The notes under the pieces were generated by a model, which ran no database searches, was not told where the DNA came from, and worked only from the letters and a program-made list of their open reading frames with translations. Of a stretch of DNA of 41,524 nt, positions 16,829-24,349 are shown in pieces (within the stretch, counting starts at the first letter, position 1; every line of letters starts with the position of its first letter). Where the stretch lies: NCBI RefSeq assembly GCF_007489275.1, contig NZ_VLNR01000061.1, positions 1 through 41,524 of the forward strand. The letters run 5' to 3'. The translations under genes were made by a program, and so were the position numbers. This DNA is from Aquimarina algiphila (lineage in GTDB: Bacteria > Bacteroidota > Bacteroidia > Flavobacteriales > Flavobacteriaceae).

Positions 16829-17350
16829 TTAAAAACTTCTTATGATTACTGTTCTGGCATCACCAGACATCCTAAATTTTAAGTTCTTTGACAATTCATT
16901 ACTACCAAATCTTTCAAAAATTAAATTATTTCCTTCCTGAATGAGTTCTAAGTTTGTTGATATATCAGGATTAAAGGAAAAATCGATCACGGCATTATTA
17001 TTTCCAGTTTGAGTAATTATCTTGTTTATATCTCTTGAAGATTCATTTATTTCTACTCTATTATCATCTCCATTTTGGATAATTTTTATATCCGAAGATT
17101 CTGCATTAATATTTGACAGTATTACATTACTAGCTCCTATTTGTTGAATAAAGACTGCATTTATTCCATTAGAAACAGATGCCCTATCCTCAGTTTGGGA
17201 CAAGGTATTATTGACTTGAGATAACGTAATAAATTTATCTTTGTCACTACCAAAAAACTGATCTTCTTCTTTTATATCCTGTGCATAGGACACAGAAGAA
17301 GAAAGAACAATAAAAAATAGTAATACTTTTATAAAACTAGTGTTATTCAT
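16829..17350 (-). CDS. csgB: Curlin-repeat protein, CsgB-like nucleator (173 aa)
   Basis: A secreted curlin-related protein: signal peptide to about residue 23 (SVSYA), then an acidic linker. Imperfect curlin repeats of about 22 residues follow (SQVNN, IQQIGASN, IQNGDDN, ITQTGNNN, IQEGNN, about 42-150), ending in a basic tail (RMSGDARTVIIRSF). A short, degenerate repeat protein with a basic C-terminus next to the major curlin matches the CsgB nucleator, whose last repeat anchors it at the surface. It is separated from the curlin gene by the strong hairpin at 17377-17409, so it may be made in smaller amounts. Confidence 0.75.
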   Translation of the reverse strand: MNNTSFIKVLLFFIVLSSSVSYAQDIKEEDQFFGSDKDKFITLSQVNNTLSQTEDRASVSNGINAVFIQQIGASNVILSNINAESSDIKIIQNGDDNRVEINESSRDINKIITQTGNNNAVIDFSFNPDISTNLELIQEGNNLIFERFGSNELSKNLKFRMSGDARTVIIRSF

Positions 17351-17376
17351 CTTTCAGAATTTAGAAAATCAATAAA

Positions 17377-17409
17377 GAGTTATGCTTAATATGGTATTAA
17401 GCATAACTC
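17377..17409 (-). terminator. Perfect 15-bp hairpin after the curlin gene (likely attenuator)
   Basis: GAGTTATGCTTAATA and TATTAAGCATAACTC are perfect inverted arms around a 3-nt loop. On the minus strand the stem begins 37 nt after the curlin stop codon and is followed by TTTATTGATTTTC. The csg genes continue beyond it with no obvious new promoter. It fits a partial terminator or an mRNA-stabilising 3' end that gives more curlin than assembly proteins. Confidence 0.7.
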
Positions 17410-17445
17410 CTATAAAGATCGTTAAAACAATATAATCTCTATTTA

Positions 17446-18975
17446 TTAACGAGCTCCTCCTCCTGAACCACTTTGAGTGACTACAGCAGAATTATTAGTT
17501 CCATTTTGAAGAATTGTACTCATGTGACCATCTCCTATTTGAGTTACAAAAGTATTGTTACCAATTCCTATTTGAGTATCTTCTGCAACATTCTCATTTC
17601 CACTTTGGAAAATATCACTTACATTACTAGCTCCATTTTGAGCTGAAGCAGCAAAGTTTTGATCTCCAAGTTGAAATTGAATAATAGAATTTAATTCACC
17701 AGCAACACCAGTAACTCCTTCTTGCGAACCTTCTGCAACATTACCATTTCCTAATTGAAACTGACTTGTTCTATTCTCACCTCCAAAGAATGCTATGTTC
17801 TGAGTAGCAGAAGCACTGTTTCTATCTCCTAATTGAGTTTGAACGATAGAGTTATTATCTTCTTCATGTCTTCCAAATGCTTCGTTACCATTACCAATTT
17901 GAGTTTGAGTTATCGCCCCTCCTCTTGATGTAAAGAAAAGCCCTCCTTGCTCAGCAACTGCACTGTTTCCATTACCTAATTGTGTTTGAGTAGCTATATT
18001 GTCAGTTCCAGATTGCGTTGATGATGCTTGGTTTTCATCACCGGTCTGTGTTTGACTTAAACTATTATTACTTCCGTTTTGAGAACCAACAGCGCTATTT
18101 CCGTTTCCTGTTTGTACTTGGACTGCTACATTTTCGCCTCCAAAAGAACCTAAATTTTGCTCTGCACTTGCATCATTAGAATCTCCTTCTTGACCTTGCT
18201 GAATTACATTACTATCTTCTTCATGATTAGCAAATGCATTATTTTCGTCTCCGATTTGTACTTGCTCTACTCTTCCTCCTCTAGAATCAAAAGTAGCACT
18301 TCCTTGTAATGATGTTGCCGTGTTTCCACCACCTTCTTGATCCTGACGAACAGAATTAGCAGGTCCCCATTGTTCTGCAGTTGCCATATTAGCATCTCCA
18401 ATTTGTGATTGTATTGAAATATTTTCATTACCAACCTGAGCAATAGACGCAGTATTAAAAGTTCCCTCTTGCTGAAGTTCACTAAAGTTGTCTATTCCTT
18501 CTTGTGAAGAAGTTCCAGTGTTATCGTCACCAAATTGGGCTTGAAAAGCAGAATTTGTAATACCTTCCTGAGATATAGTAGCGGTATTCGCATTACCTTC
18601 CTGAATTTGAATAGCTAAATTACCTCCTCCTGTAAATGCTAAATTCTGAGTAGCTCTTGCAGAGTTACCATTTCCAGCCTGTACTTGGCTTACTTGGTTT
18701 GCATCTTCTTCATGTTGAGCAAAAGCAGAATTTTTATCTCCATTCTGAGATTGTTCGACGATACCATTTCTTGAATTAAAATCTGCACTACCTTGGATAG
18801 CTTCTGCATTATTGGCTAACCCTTCCTGGTTCGTTAGAGAAGAGTTTGAAGTTCCAACTTGAGTAATTGTAGCAATATTGTCTACTCCCGTTTGACTGAC
18901 ATTACTATTGTTTGATTGCGCAACCATTGCTGTGGCACTTAATAAAGCTGCCAGACTAAAAACTACTTTTTTCAT
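17446..18975 (-). CDS. csgA: Giant curlin (CsgA-like amyloid subunit, 509 aa)
   Basis: A secreted functional amyloid subunit of surface fibres. The signal peptide (about 1-19, TAMVAQ) is followed by about 20 tandem curlin repeats of about 22 residues, each pairing a 'Q.G..N.A' arm with an 'S..Q.G' arm. CsgA of E. coli has five repeats and 151 aa. A higher-order repeat is visible: SR.G...Q.Q.GD.N.AF..HEED..., with HEED at residues 88-91, 251-254 and 370-373. Super-repeat spacing is 163 and 119, a difference of 44 or two unit repeats. The tail is SGSGGGAR. It is first in the operon, with a structured leader at 19033-19073. Confidence 0.9.
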   Translation of the reverse strand: MKKVVFSLAALLSATAMVAQSNNSNVSQTGVDNIATITQVGTSNSSLTNQEGLANNAEAIQGSADFNSRNGIVEQSQNGDKNSAFAQHEEDANQVSQVQAGNGNSARATQNLAFTGGGNLAIQIQEGNANTATISQEGITNSAFQAQFGDDNTGTSSQEGIDNFSELQQEGTFNTASIAQVGNENISIQSQIGDANMATAEQWGPANSVRQDQEGGGNTATSLQGSATFDSRGGRVEQVQIGDENNAFANHEEDSNVIQQGQEGDSNDASAEQNLGSFGGENVAVQVQTGNGNSAVGSQNGSNNSLSQTQTGDENQASSTQSGTDNIATQTQLGNGNSAVAEQGGLFFTSRGGAITQTQIGNGNEAFGRHEEDNNSIVQTQLGDRNSASATQNIAFFGGENRTSQFQLGNGNVAEGSQEGVTGVAGELNSIIQFQLGDQNFAASAQNGASNVSDIFQSGNENVAEDTQIGIGNNTFVTQIGDGHMSTILQNGTNNSAVVTQSGSGGGAR

Positions 18976-19032
18976 ACGTAATATATATTAAAATGATTAA
19001 TGTGTTCTATTCTATAAAAATTACAGCATAAG

Positions 19033-19073
19033 ACCGATGGGATTAGAAGAATCTAATCCATTAAGCTATCGGT
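19033..19073 (-). promoter_or_regulatory. Structured leader upstream of the curlin gene
   Basis: An outer stem ACCGAT/ATCGGT (19033-19038 and 19068-19073) encloses an 8-bp stem GGATTAGA/TCTAATCC with a 4-nt loop. It lies 58-98 nt upstream of the curlin ATG and has no T-run, so it is more likely a leader or operator structure than a terminator. The rest of 18976-19306 holds no gene. Confidence 0.5.
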
Positions 19074-19200
19074 AAAAAGTGTATTTTGGGACTCTAAGGG
19101 GTACAATCAAACGATTTGCTGTAATTTTCGATATCAACAAATTTAGAAAAATATTAAGGCTATTTTTACGGATTCTTTAACTATTCGATGAAATACATAT

Positions 19201-19231
19201 TAAAAAACCATAGAAAATCAGCTTTCTATGG
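19201..19231 (-). terminator. Terminator of glnN
   Basis: CCATAGAAA (19208-19216) pairs with TTTCTATGG (19223-19231). On the minus strand the stem is followed by TTTTTTA, about 75 bp after the glnN stop. Confidence 0.75.
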
Positions 19232-19306
19232 CTTTTAAAGGGTTTGACAAAAGTTAACTTTTCATTAAAATTATCTTAAAAAAACAACTCGTAAGATAAT
19301 TCTTAC

Positions 19307-21493
19307 CTACCGTGTAAAAAGGAGTTCTCTATACTTTGTAAGAGGCCATAATTCGTCATCAACCAATAACTCTAATTTATCACAGCTATATCTAATCTCA
19401 TCAAAAATTGGCTTTACTATATTACAATAATCAGAAGCTTTTTTCTCTAAATCTTCGAGGTTGTTTGCTTTTCTACGTTCTTCGGTCATATCATTAACCT
19501 TAGTATTAATTTTACCTATATAATCAGAAATTTCTTCTATTATCCCCATCTGTTCCTTAGCATATTTTTTAAAGTCTTTTCCATATAATTCTTTTAAACC
19601 AGATACATTATTGATCAACATATTCTGATAACGTATTGCGGTAGGAATTACATGATTTCTAGCAATATCTCCTAGAACACGTCCTTCAATTTGAATACGC
19701 ATTACATATTCCTCTACTTCAATTTCATAACGAGCTTCTGCTTCGATCTTATTCATAACCCCCATTTTTTCAAAAAGCTCCAGGTTTTTTTTAGAAACTT
19801 TTGCTTTTAATGCTTCGGGAGTAGTTTTATTATTACTAAGTCCTCTCTTTTTTGCTTCTTTTTCCCATTCTTCACTATATCCATTTCCTTCAAAAAGTAT
19901 GTTTTTAGACTTCTTTATATATTCTCGTAATACATTAAAAATAGCTTCATCTTTTTTCAATCCTTTCTTATCAACCAAAGCATCTACTTCTTTTTTAAAA
20001 TCTAAAAGCTGTTTGGCTACAATTGTATTTAAAATCGTCATTGGGTTTGCGCAATTAGCTTTGGACCCAACCGCTCTAAATTCAAACTTATTACCAGTAA
20101 ATGCAAAAGGGGAGGTTCTGTTTCGATCTGTATTATCCAGTAATATCTCGGGTATTTTCCCTACTACATTCAACTTCAAATCTGTTTTTTCCTGAGGAGA
20201 TAATTTACCATCTGTAACGCCTTCTAATTCTTTTAATACAGATGTTAATTGTTCTCCTATGAATACAGACATAATAGCTGGTGGAGCTTCGTTAGCACCT
20301 AAGCGATGATCATTACTGGCTGAAGCAATTCCAGCCCTCATCAATTCTTCATTTTCATTAATTGCCTTTATGGTATTAATAAAAAATGTTAAAAACTGAA
20401 GATTACTCATTGGTGTTTTTCCCGGCCCTAATAGATTTACGCCAGTATTGGTTGACAAAGACCAGTTATTATGTTTACCAGACCCATTAACCCCTGCAAA
20501 TGGTTTTTCATGCAGTAGCACCTTTAATTGATGTCTTGCAGCCACCTTATCCATAACATCCATTACCAAAGAATTATGATCAACTGCCAGATTAGTTTCT
20601 TCATATATCGGCGCCAATTCGAATTGATTAGGAGCCACCTCATTATGACGTGTTTTTACGGGAATTCCCAAAAGCATACATTCTGTTTCTAAATCCCTCA
20701 TATAATCAAGGGCTCTTGTAGGGATACTTCCAAAATAATGATCATCTAATTGTTGTCCTTTTGCAGAGGAATGACCAAGAAGTGTTCTTCCTGTCATCAA
20801 AATATCAGGTCTGGAATATGCTAATGCACTATCGATTAAAAAATATTCTTGTTCCCATCCAAGTGAGGCATTTACTTTTTTTACATTTTTATCAAAGTAT
20901 TTAGCTACAGCTGTAGCAGCTACATCAACAGCATGTAAAGCTCTCAATAAAGGTGTTTTATAATCAAGGGCTTCTCCTGTATAGGCTACAAAAACTGTAG
21001 GAATACACAATGTGGTACCATAGATAAATGCTGGAGAGGTTGGATCCCATGCAGTATACCCTCTAGCTTCAAAAGTATTTCGAATACCACCATTTGGAAA
21101 AGAAGAAGCGTCAGGTTCTTGTTGCACTAATTGCCCTCCACCAAATTTTTCCATTCCTTGTCCGTTACCTATTGTTTCAAAAAAGGCATCATGTTTTTCT
21201 GCAGTAGCGCCAGTTAATGGCTGAAACCAATGTGTATAGTGCGTTACGCCTTTAGACAATGACCATTCTTTCATCGCTGATGCTATCTGATCCGCTACTC
21301 TTCTATCAATCTTGGAACCATTTTCTATAGCATCCATAACACTATTATAGGAATCTTTGGTTAAGTATTGAAGCATCGTTGTTTGATTAAATACATGTTC
21401 ACCAAACAATACAGATCTGCGTTCAGTTTCTTTAACTACCACAGAACTACGATTTAACGTCTCTTTTAGCGCTTGAAATCTTAGTGTTGACAT
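19307..21493 (-). CDS. glnN: Glutamine synthetase type III
   Basis: Makes glutamine from glutamate, ammonia and ATP in the cytoplasm. At 728 aa it has the GSIII length (GSI is ~470, GSII ~350). The N-terminal GSIII region includes FGEHVFN and the core has SLGWEQEYFLID. KTRHNEVAPNQFELAPI, NGSGKHNNWS and DRNRTSPFAFTGNKFEFRAVG are also visible and supply substrate and ATP contacts. The C-terminal ~170 residues are the GSIII-specific helical tail. It diverges from glnA (GSII). A minus-strand TATATTTG (21520-21513) is a good promoter box 20 bp before the start. Confidence 0.95.
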   Translation of the reverse strand: MSTLRFQALKETLNRSSVVVKETERRSVLFGEHVFNQTTMLQYLTKDSYNSVMDAIENGSKIDRRVADQIASAMKEWSLSKGVTHYTHWFQPLTGATAEKHDAFFETIGNGQGMEKFGGGQLVQQEPDASSFPNGGIRNTFEARGYTAWDPTSPAFIYGTTLCIPTVFVAYTGEALDYKTPLLRALHAVDVAATAVAKYFDKNVKKVNASLGWEQEYFLIDSALAYSRPDILMTGRTLLGHSSAKGQQLDDHYFGSIPTRALDYMRDLETECMLLGIPVKTRHNEVAPNQFELAPIYEETNLAVDHNSLVMDVMDKVAARHQLKVLLHEKPFAGVNGSGKHNNWSLSTNTGVNLLGPGKTPMSNLQFLTFFINTIKAINENEELMRAGIASASNDHRLGANEAPPAIMSVFIGEQLTSVLKELEGVTDGKLSPQEKTDLKLNVVGKIPEILLDNTDRNRTSPFAFTGNKFEFRAVGSKANCANPMTILNTIVAKQLLDFKKEVDALVDKKGLKKDEAIFNVLREYIKKSKNILFEGNGYSEEWEKEAKKRGLSNNKTTPEALKAKVSKKNLELFEKMGVMNKIEAEARYEIEVEEYVMRIQIEGRVLGDIARNHVIPTAIRYQNMLINNVSGLKELYGKDFKKYAKEQMGIIEEISDYIGKINTKVNDMTEERRKANNLEDLEKKASDYCNIVKPIFDEIRYSCDKLELLVDDELWPLTKYRELLFTR

Positions 21494-21579
21494 AATTGAG
21501 TAAATTTTACTGCAAATATAGAAGAAGTTTTTATTGTTAATATTAAAATAATGCTGTTTAAAAATTAAAAAAAATAGAA

Positions 21580-21605
21580 AATACCCTATAAAAAAGTAGG
21601 GTATT
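21580..21605. promoter_or_regulatory. Inverted repeat in the glnN/glnA divergent intergenic region
   Basis: AATACCCTA and TAGGGTATT are perfect 9-bp arms around an 8-nt AT-rich spacer. It lies between the two promoter boxes (TATATTTG on minus at 21513-21520 and TAAATTTG on plus at 21670-21677). A shared operator for nitrogen control is a reasonable guess; an early terminator is the alternative. Confidence 0.5.
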
Positions 21606-21669
21606 AATAAAATTTGGACTAAAAACTAACTTTACCCCCCTGTTTTTTTATGTTTATAAAAAAGAAAGC

Positions 21670-21677
21670 TAAATTTG
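21670..21677 (+). promoter_or_regulatory. TAnnTTTG promoter box of glnA
   Basis: TAAATTTG lies 37 bp upstream of the glnA ATG and fits the flavobacterial -7 consensus. No convincing -33 TTG element is seen at the usual distance. Confidence 0.45.
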
Positions 21678-21713
21678 TCAACTATATAGAGTTCAATTTA
21701 TAAAGTGTTAATT

Positions 21714-22739
21714 ATGAGTAAAGCTAAATTAGAATATATCTGGCTAGATGGTTACAAGCCAACTGCTAATCTAAGAAGTAAAACAAAAGTTGAAGAAGAT
21801 TTTAGCGGTAAGCTTGAAGATTGCCCTATGTGGTCTTTTGATGGTAGTTCTACAAAACAAGCAGAAGGTGGTTCTTCTGATTGCTTGTTAAAACCTGTAG
21901 CTATCTACCCTGACCCTTCAAGAAACAATGGTTACTTAGTAATGACTGAAGTGTTAAATGCAGATGGAACACCTCACGAATCTAATGCAAGAGCTACAAT
22001 CGATGATGATGATAATGATTTTTGGTTTGGTTTTGAGCAAGAGTACTTTATCATGGATTCTGCTACACAATTACCTCTAGGATTCCCTGTAGGTGGTTAC
22101 CCTGGACCTCAAGGTATGTATTACTGTTCTGTTGGTGGAAAAAACACTCACGGAAGAGATTTTGTTGAAGAACATGCTGATCTATGTATAGCTGCTGGTC
22201 TTAATTTTGAAGGAATCAATCAGGAAGTTGCAAGTGGACAATGGGAGTTTCAATTGTTTGCTAAAGGAGCGAAAAAAGCAGGAGATGAAATATGGATTGC
22301 AAGATATTTATTAGATCGTCTTACTGAGCAATACGGATACTATATTGAATACCATCCAAAACCAATTAAAGGGGACTGGAACGGTTCTGGTATGCACGCT
22401 AACTTCTCTAACGAAGTATTAAGAACATGTGGTTCTAAAGAAGTATACGAAACTATTTGTGAAGCATTTAGACCTGTTACCAAAGAACATATTGCTGTTT
22501 ATGGTGAGTTTAATGACCAAAGATTAACAGGAGATCACGAAACACAATCTATCCATGAATTCTCTTTCGGAGTATCGGATAGAGGAGCTTCGATAAGAAT
22601 TCCTATTATTACTGTAGAAAACGGATGGAAAGGTTGGTTAGAAGATCGTCGTCCTGCTTCTAATGGTGATCCTTATAAAATTGCTGCAAGAATTGTAAAG
22701 ACTGTAAAAACAGCAGACGTTACCGCTATGCTAGCTTAA
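21714..22739 (+). CDS. glnA: Glutamine synthetase type II
   Basis: A GSII-type enzyme (341 aa from this ATG), the compact form typical of eukaryotes and some bacteria, forming glutamine from glutamate and ammonia with ATP. Visible features are LEYIWLDGY at the start, CPMWSFDGSSTKQAEGG (beta-grasp), FWFGFEQEYFIMD, and NQEVASGQWEFQ. Further on come GDWNGSGMHANFS, RLTGDHETQSIHEFSFGVSDRGASIRIP and the closing EDRRPASNGDPY. I use ATG 21714; an upstream GTG at 21705 adds only three residues. It is divergent from GSIII and has its own terminator. Confidence 0.95.
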   Translation: MSKAKLEYIWLDGYKPTANLRSKTKVEEDFSGKLEDCPMWSFDGSSTKQAEGGSSDCLLKPVAIYPDPSRNNGYLVMTEVLNADGTPHESNARATIDDDDNDFWFGFEQEYFIMDSATQLPLGFPVGGYPGPQGMYYCSVGGKNTHGRDFVEEHADLCIAAGLNFEGINQEVASGQWEFQLFAKGAKKAGDEIWIARYLLDRLTEQYGYYIEYHPKPIKGDWNGSGMHANFSNEVLRTCGSKEVYETICEAFRPVTKEHIAVYGEFNDQRLTGDHETQSIHEFSFGVSDRGASIRIPIITVENGWKGWLEDRRPASNGDPYKIAARIVKTVKTADVTAMLA

Positions 22740-22780
22740 TAATGTATTATAGTAACTAACATTATGTTGGTTAAACGCTA

Positions 22781-22817
22781 AAAACACCTCTGAAATTCTT
22801 TCAGAGGTGTTTTTTTA
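22781..22817 (+). terminator. Terminator of glnA
   Basis: AACACCTCTGAAA pairs with TTTCAGAGGTGTT around TTC, followed by a T-run. It can also serve the convergent antiporter gene. Confidence 0.85.
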
Positions 22818-22851
22818 TACTATCTATAAAACAAAGGACAAGCCACTTTTT

Positions 22852-23805
22852 CTACTTCATAAATACCAAAGCAATAAAAATACAATATGCTACAAAAATT
22901 AGAAATCCCTTTGGACGACCCAGGATCATTTTTTTAGGAATAAAAGCTAAGGGAAGTAAAATTATAGCAAATCCAAGCATCCAGTATATATTTACACTCA
23001 TCAGAGTCTCATCTTTTACTGCTATGGGTTGAATCAAAGAAGTAATACCAAGCACTGAAGCGATATTAAAAATATTAGAACCTATAAGATTTCCTAACGA
23101 AATTGCCTTTTCTTGCTTTAATGCTGCGATAACAGACGCTGCCAATTCTGGAACACTTGTTCCTACAGCAATAAGTGTAACCGCAATCACACCTTCACTA
23201 ATTTCCATTTTTAAAGCGATGGCTTCAGCTCCGTTAACCAGTAGTTCAGAGCCAAAATACAAAGCACCAGCTCCAATAAGTAGCCAAATTACAATTTTAA
23301 AATTAGACGTTTTTTGAAGAGCATCATCTACCTCTTCTACCATCGTATCAGAAAATTTTCGAGCCCTTCTAATCAATACAAAAAGATAAACAAACAAGGA
23401 TAACAATAATCCTAAACCTTCTAACTGTGTTATTACACCATCATTATCCAGTAAAACATAAAGAGCTAAGGACAACAATACCATTACTGGCCAATTAAAT
23501 TTATAAAAATCCTTATCAATTGCCAAAGGGCCAATGATTGCCGTAATACCTAATACCAAACCAATATTGGCGATATTAGACCCAATAACATTACCTAAGG
23601 ATATGTCTGAAAGCCCATCCATTGCTGCCTGAACACTTACAAGCAATTCTGGAGCAGATGTAGCAAAAGAAACTACAGTCAATCCAATAACCATACGAGA
23701 CAACTTAAGCCTAAAAGACAATGCTACCGAAGATCTAACTAAAAACTCTCCTCCCACTACCAGAAGCACAAGTCCTATAATAACATACAGTACACTAACA
23801 AACAT
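22852..23805 (-). CDS. Calcium/sodium antiporter of the CaCA (YrbG-like) family
   Basis: An inner-membrane cation exchanger, 317 aa, with about ten hydrophobic segments in two inverted halves. Each half carries the family alpha-repeat: GLTVVSFATSAPELLVSV plus GNVIGSNIANIGLVLG in the first, and AVTLIAVGTSVPELAASV plus GNLIGSNIFNIASVLG in the second. The acidic residues in these repeats bind the exchanged ions. It is transcribed alone, and its start at 23805 faces the blaI control region about 100 bp away. Specificity for Ca2+ over K+ cannot be told from sequence. Confidence 0.92.
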   Translation of the reverse strand: MFVSVLYVIIGLVLLVVGGEFLVRSSVALSFRLKLSRMVIGLTVVSFATSAPELLVSVQAAMDGLSDISLGNVIGSNIANIGLVLGITAIIGPLAIDKDFYKFNWPVMVLLSLALYVLLDNDGVITQLEGLGLLLSLFVYLFVLIRRARKFSDTMVEEVDDALQKTSNFKIVIWLLIGAGALYFGSELLVNGAEAIALKMEISEGVIAVTLIAVGTSVPELAASVIAALKQEKAISLGNLIGSNIFNIASVLGITSLIQPIAVKDETLMSVNIYWMLGFAIILLPLAFIPKKMILGRPKGFLIFVAYCIFIALVFMK

Positions 23806-23903
23806 AAATTCTAAATTTGTTTGCGAATATAAAATAAGTATCTCGTAGTTTATAGCTCTATAGCTGATTTTTTCTCTCCTAATGAACGATATAAAATATT
23901 AAA

Positions 23904-23959
23904 AACTAGAATTATAGTTAAATAACTATAAAAATAGTTGTAAAACTAGAATTATAGTT
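23904..23959. promoter_or_regulatory. Three-dyad operator array of the BlaI-type regulator
   Basis: The dyad AACTA-N6-TAGTT occurs exactly three times, at 23904-23919, 23924-23939 and 23944-23959, each shifted by 20 bp. The first and third share the spacer GAATTA and lie in an 18-bp direct repeat. The third lies between the -33 TTG (23938-23940) and the -7 TAGCTTTG (23961-23968) of the blaI promoter, so bound repressor would block polymerase. Confidence 0.8.
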
Positions 23960-23968
23960 TTAGCTTTG
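23938..23968 (+). promoter_or_regulatory. Promoter of the blaI-M56 operon
   Basis: TTG (23938-23940), a 20-bp spacer, then TAGCTTTG (23961-23968) is a full match to the Bacteroidota promoter form. The blaI ATG at 23990 follows at a normal leader distance. Confidence 0.7.
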
Positions 23969-23989
23969 ATCATTCTTAATAATAGACTC

Positions 23990-24346
23990 ATGGAAAAACT
24001 AACAAACAAAGAAGAAGTTGTAATGCAAGCGCTATGGAAATTAAAAAAAGCGTTTGCAAAAGAAGTTCAGGCTGAACTCAATAATACAGTTCACTATAAT
24101 ACAGTTTCTACTATTATAAGAAATCTTGAAGATAAAGGATATATAGCACATCAAGCTTTTGGAAAAACACATCAATATTACCCTATTATTACCAAAGAAG
24201 ATTATCGAAGTGCATTCATCAGTAAGGCCATGAAACAATATTTTAATAATTCTTACAAAAACATGGTTTCCTTTTTTGCTAAGGAAGAAAAAATTACCGC
24301 CGAGGAATTAAGAGAGATTTTAAAAGTAATAGAAAAAAAAGAGTAA
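23990..24346 (+). CDS. BlaI/MecI-family transcriptional repressor
   Basis: A small winged-helix repressor (118 aa) that binds DNA as a dimer. In BlaI/BlaR systems it is inactivated when the partner membrane protease senses a signal. Residues about 1-75 match the BlaI fold: LTNKEEVVMQALWKLKKAFAKEV, then the recognition helix region HYNTVSTIIRNLEDKGYIAHQAFGKTHQYYP. The rest is the dimerisation domain. I chose ATG 23990 because the TTG upstream at 23966 lies in the promoter. It is followed after 3 bp by the M56 protease gene, and its own operator array lies upstream, so it is probably autoregulated. Confidence 0.92.
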   Translation: MEKLTNKEEVVMQALWKLKKAFAKEVQAELNNTVHYNTVSTIIRNLEDKGYIAHQAFGKTHQYYPIITKEDYRSAFISKAMKQYFNNSYKNMVSFFAKEEKITAEELREILKVIEKKE

Positions 24347-24349
24347 ACC

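Noticed and set aside
18267..18482. Open frame within the curlin gene on the same strand
   Set aside because: A shadow frame produced by the repetitive curlin coding sequence.
17446..18975. Repetitive DNA considered as a CRISPR or satellite array
   Set aside because: The periodicity is that of 22-residue curlin repeats in one intact frame; there are no identical repeats with unique spacers.
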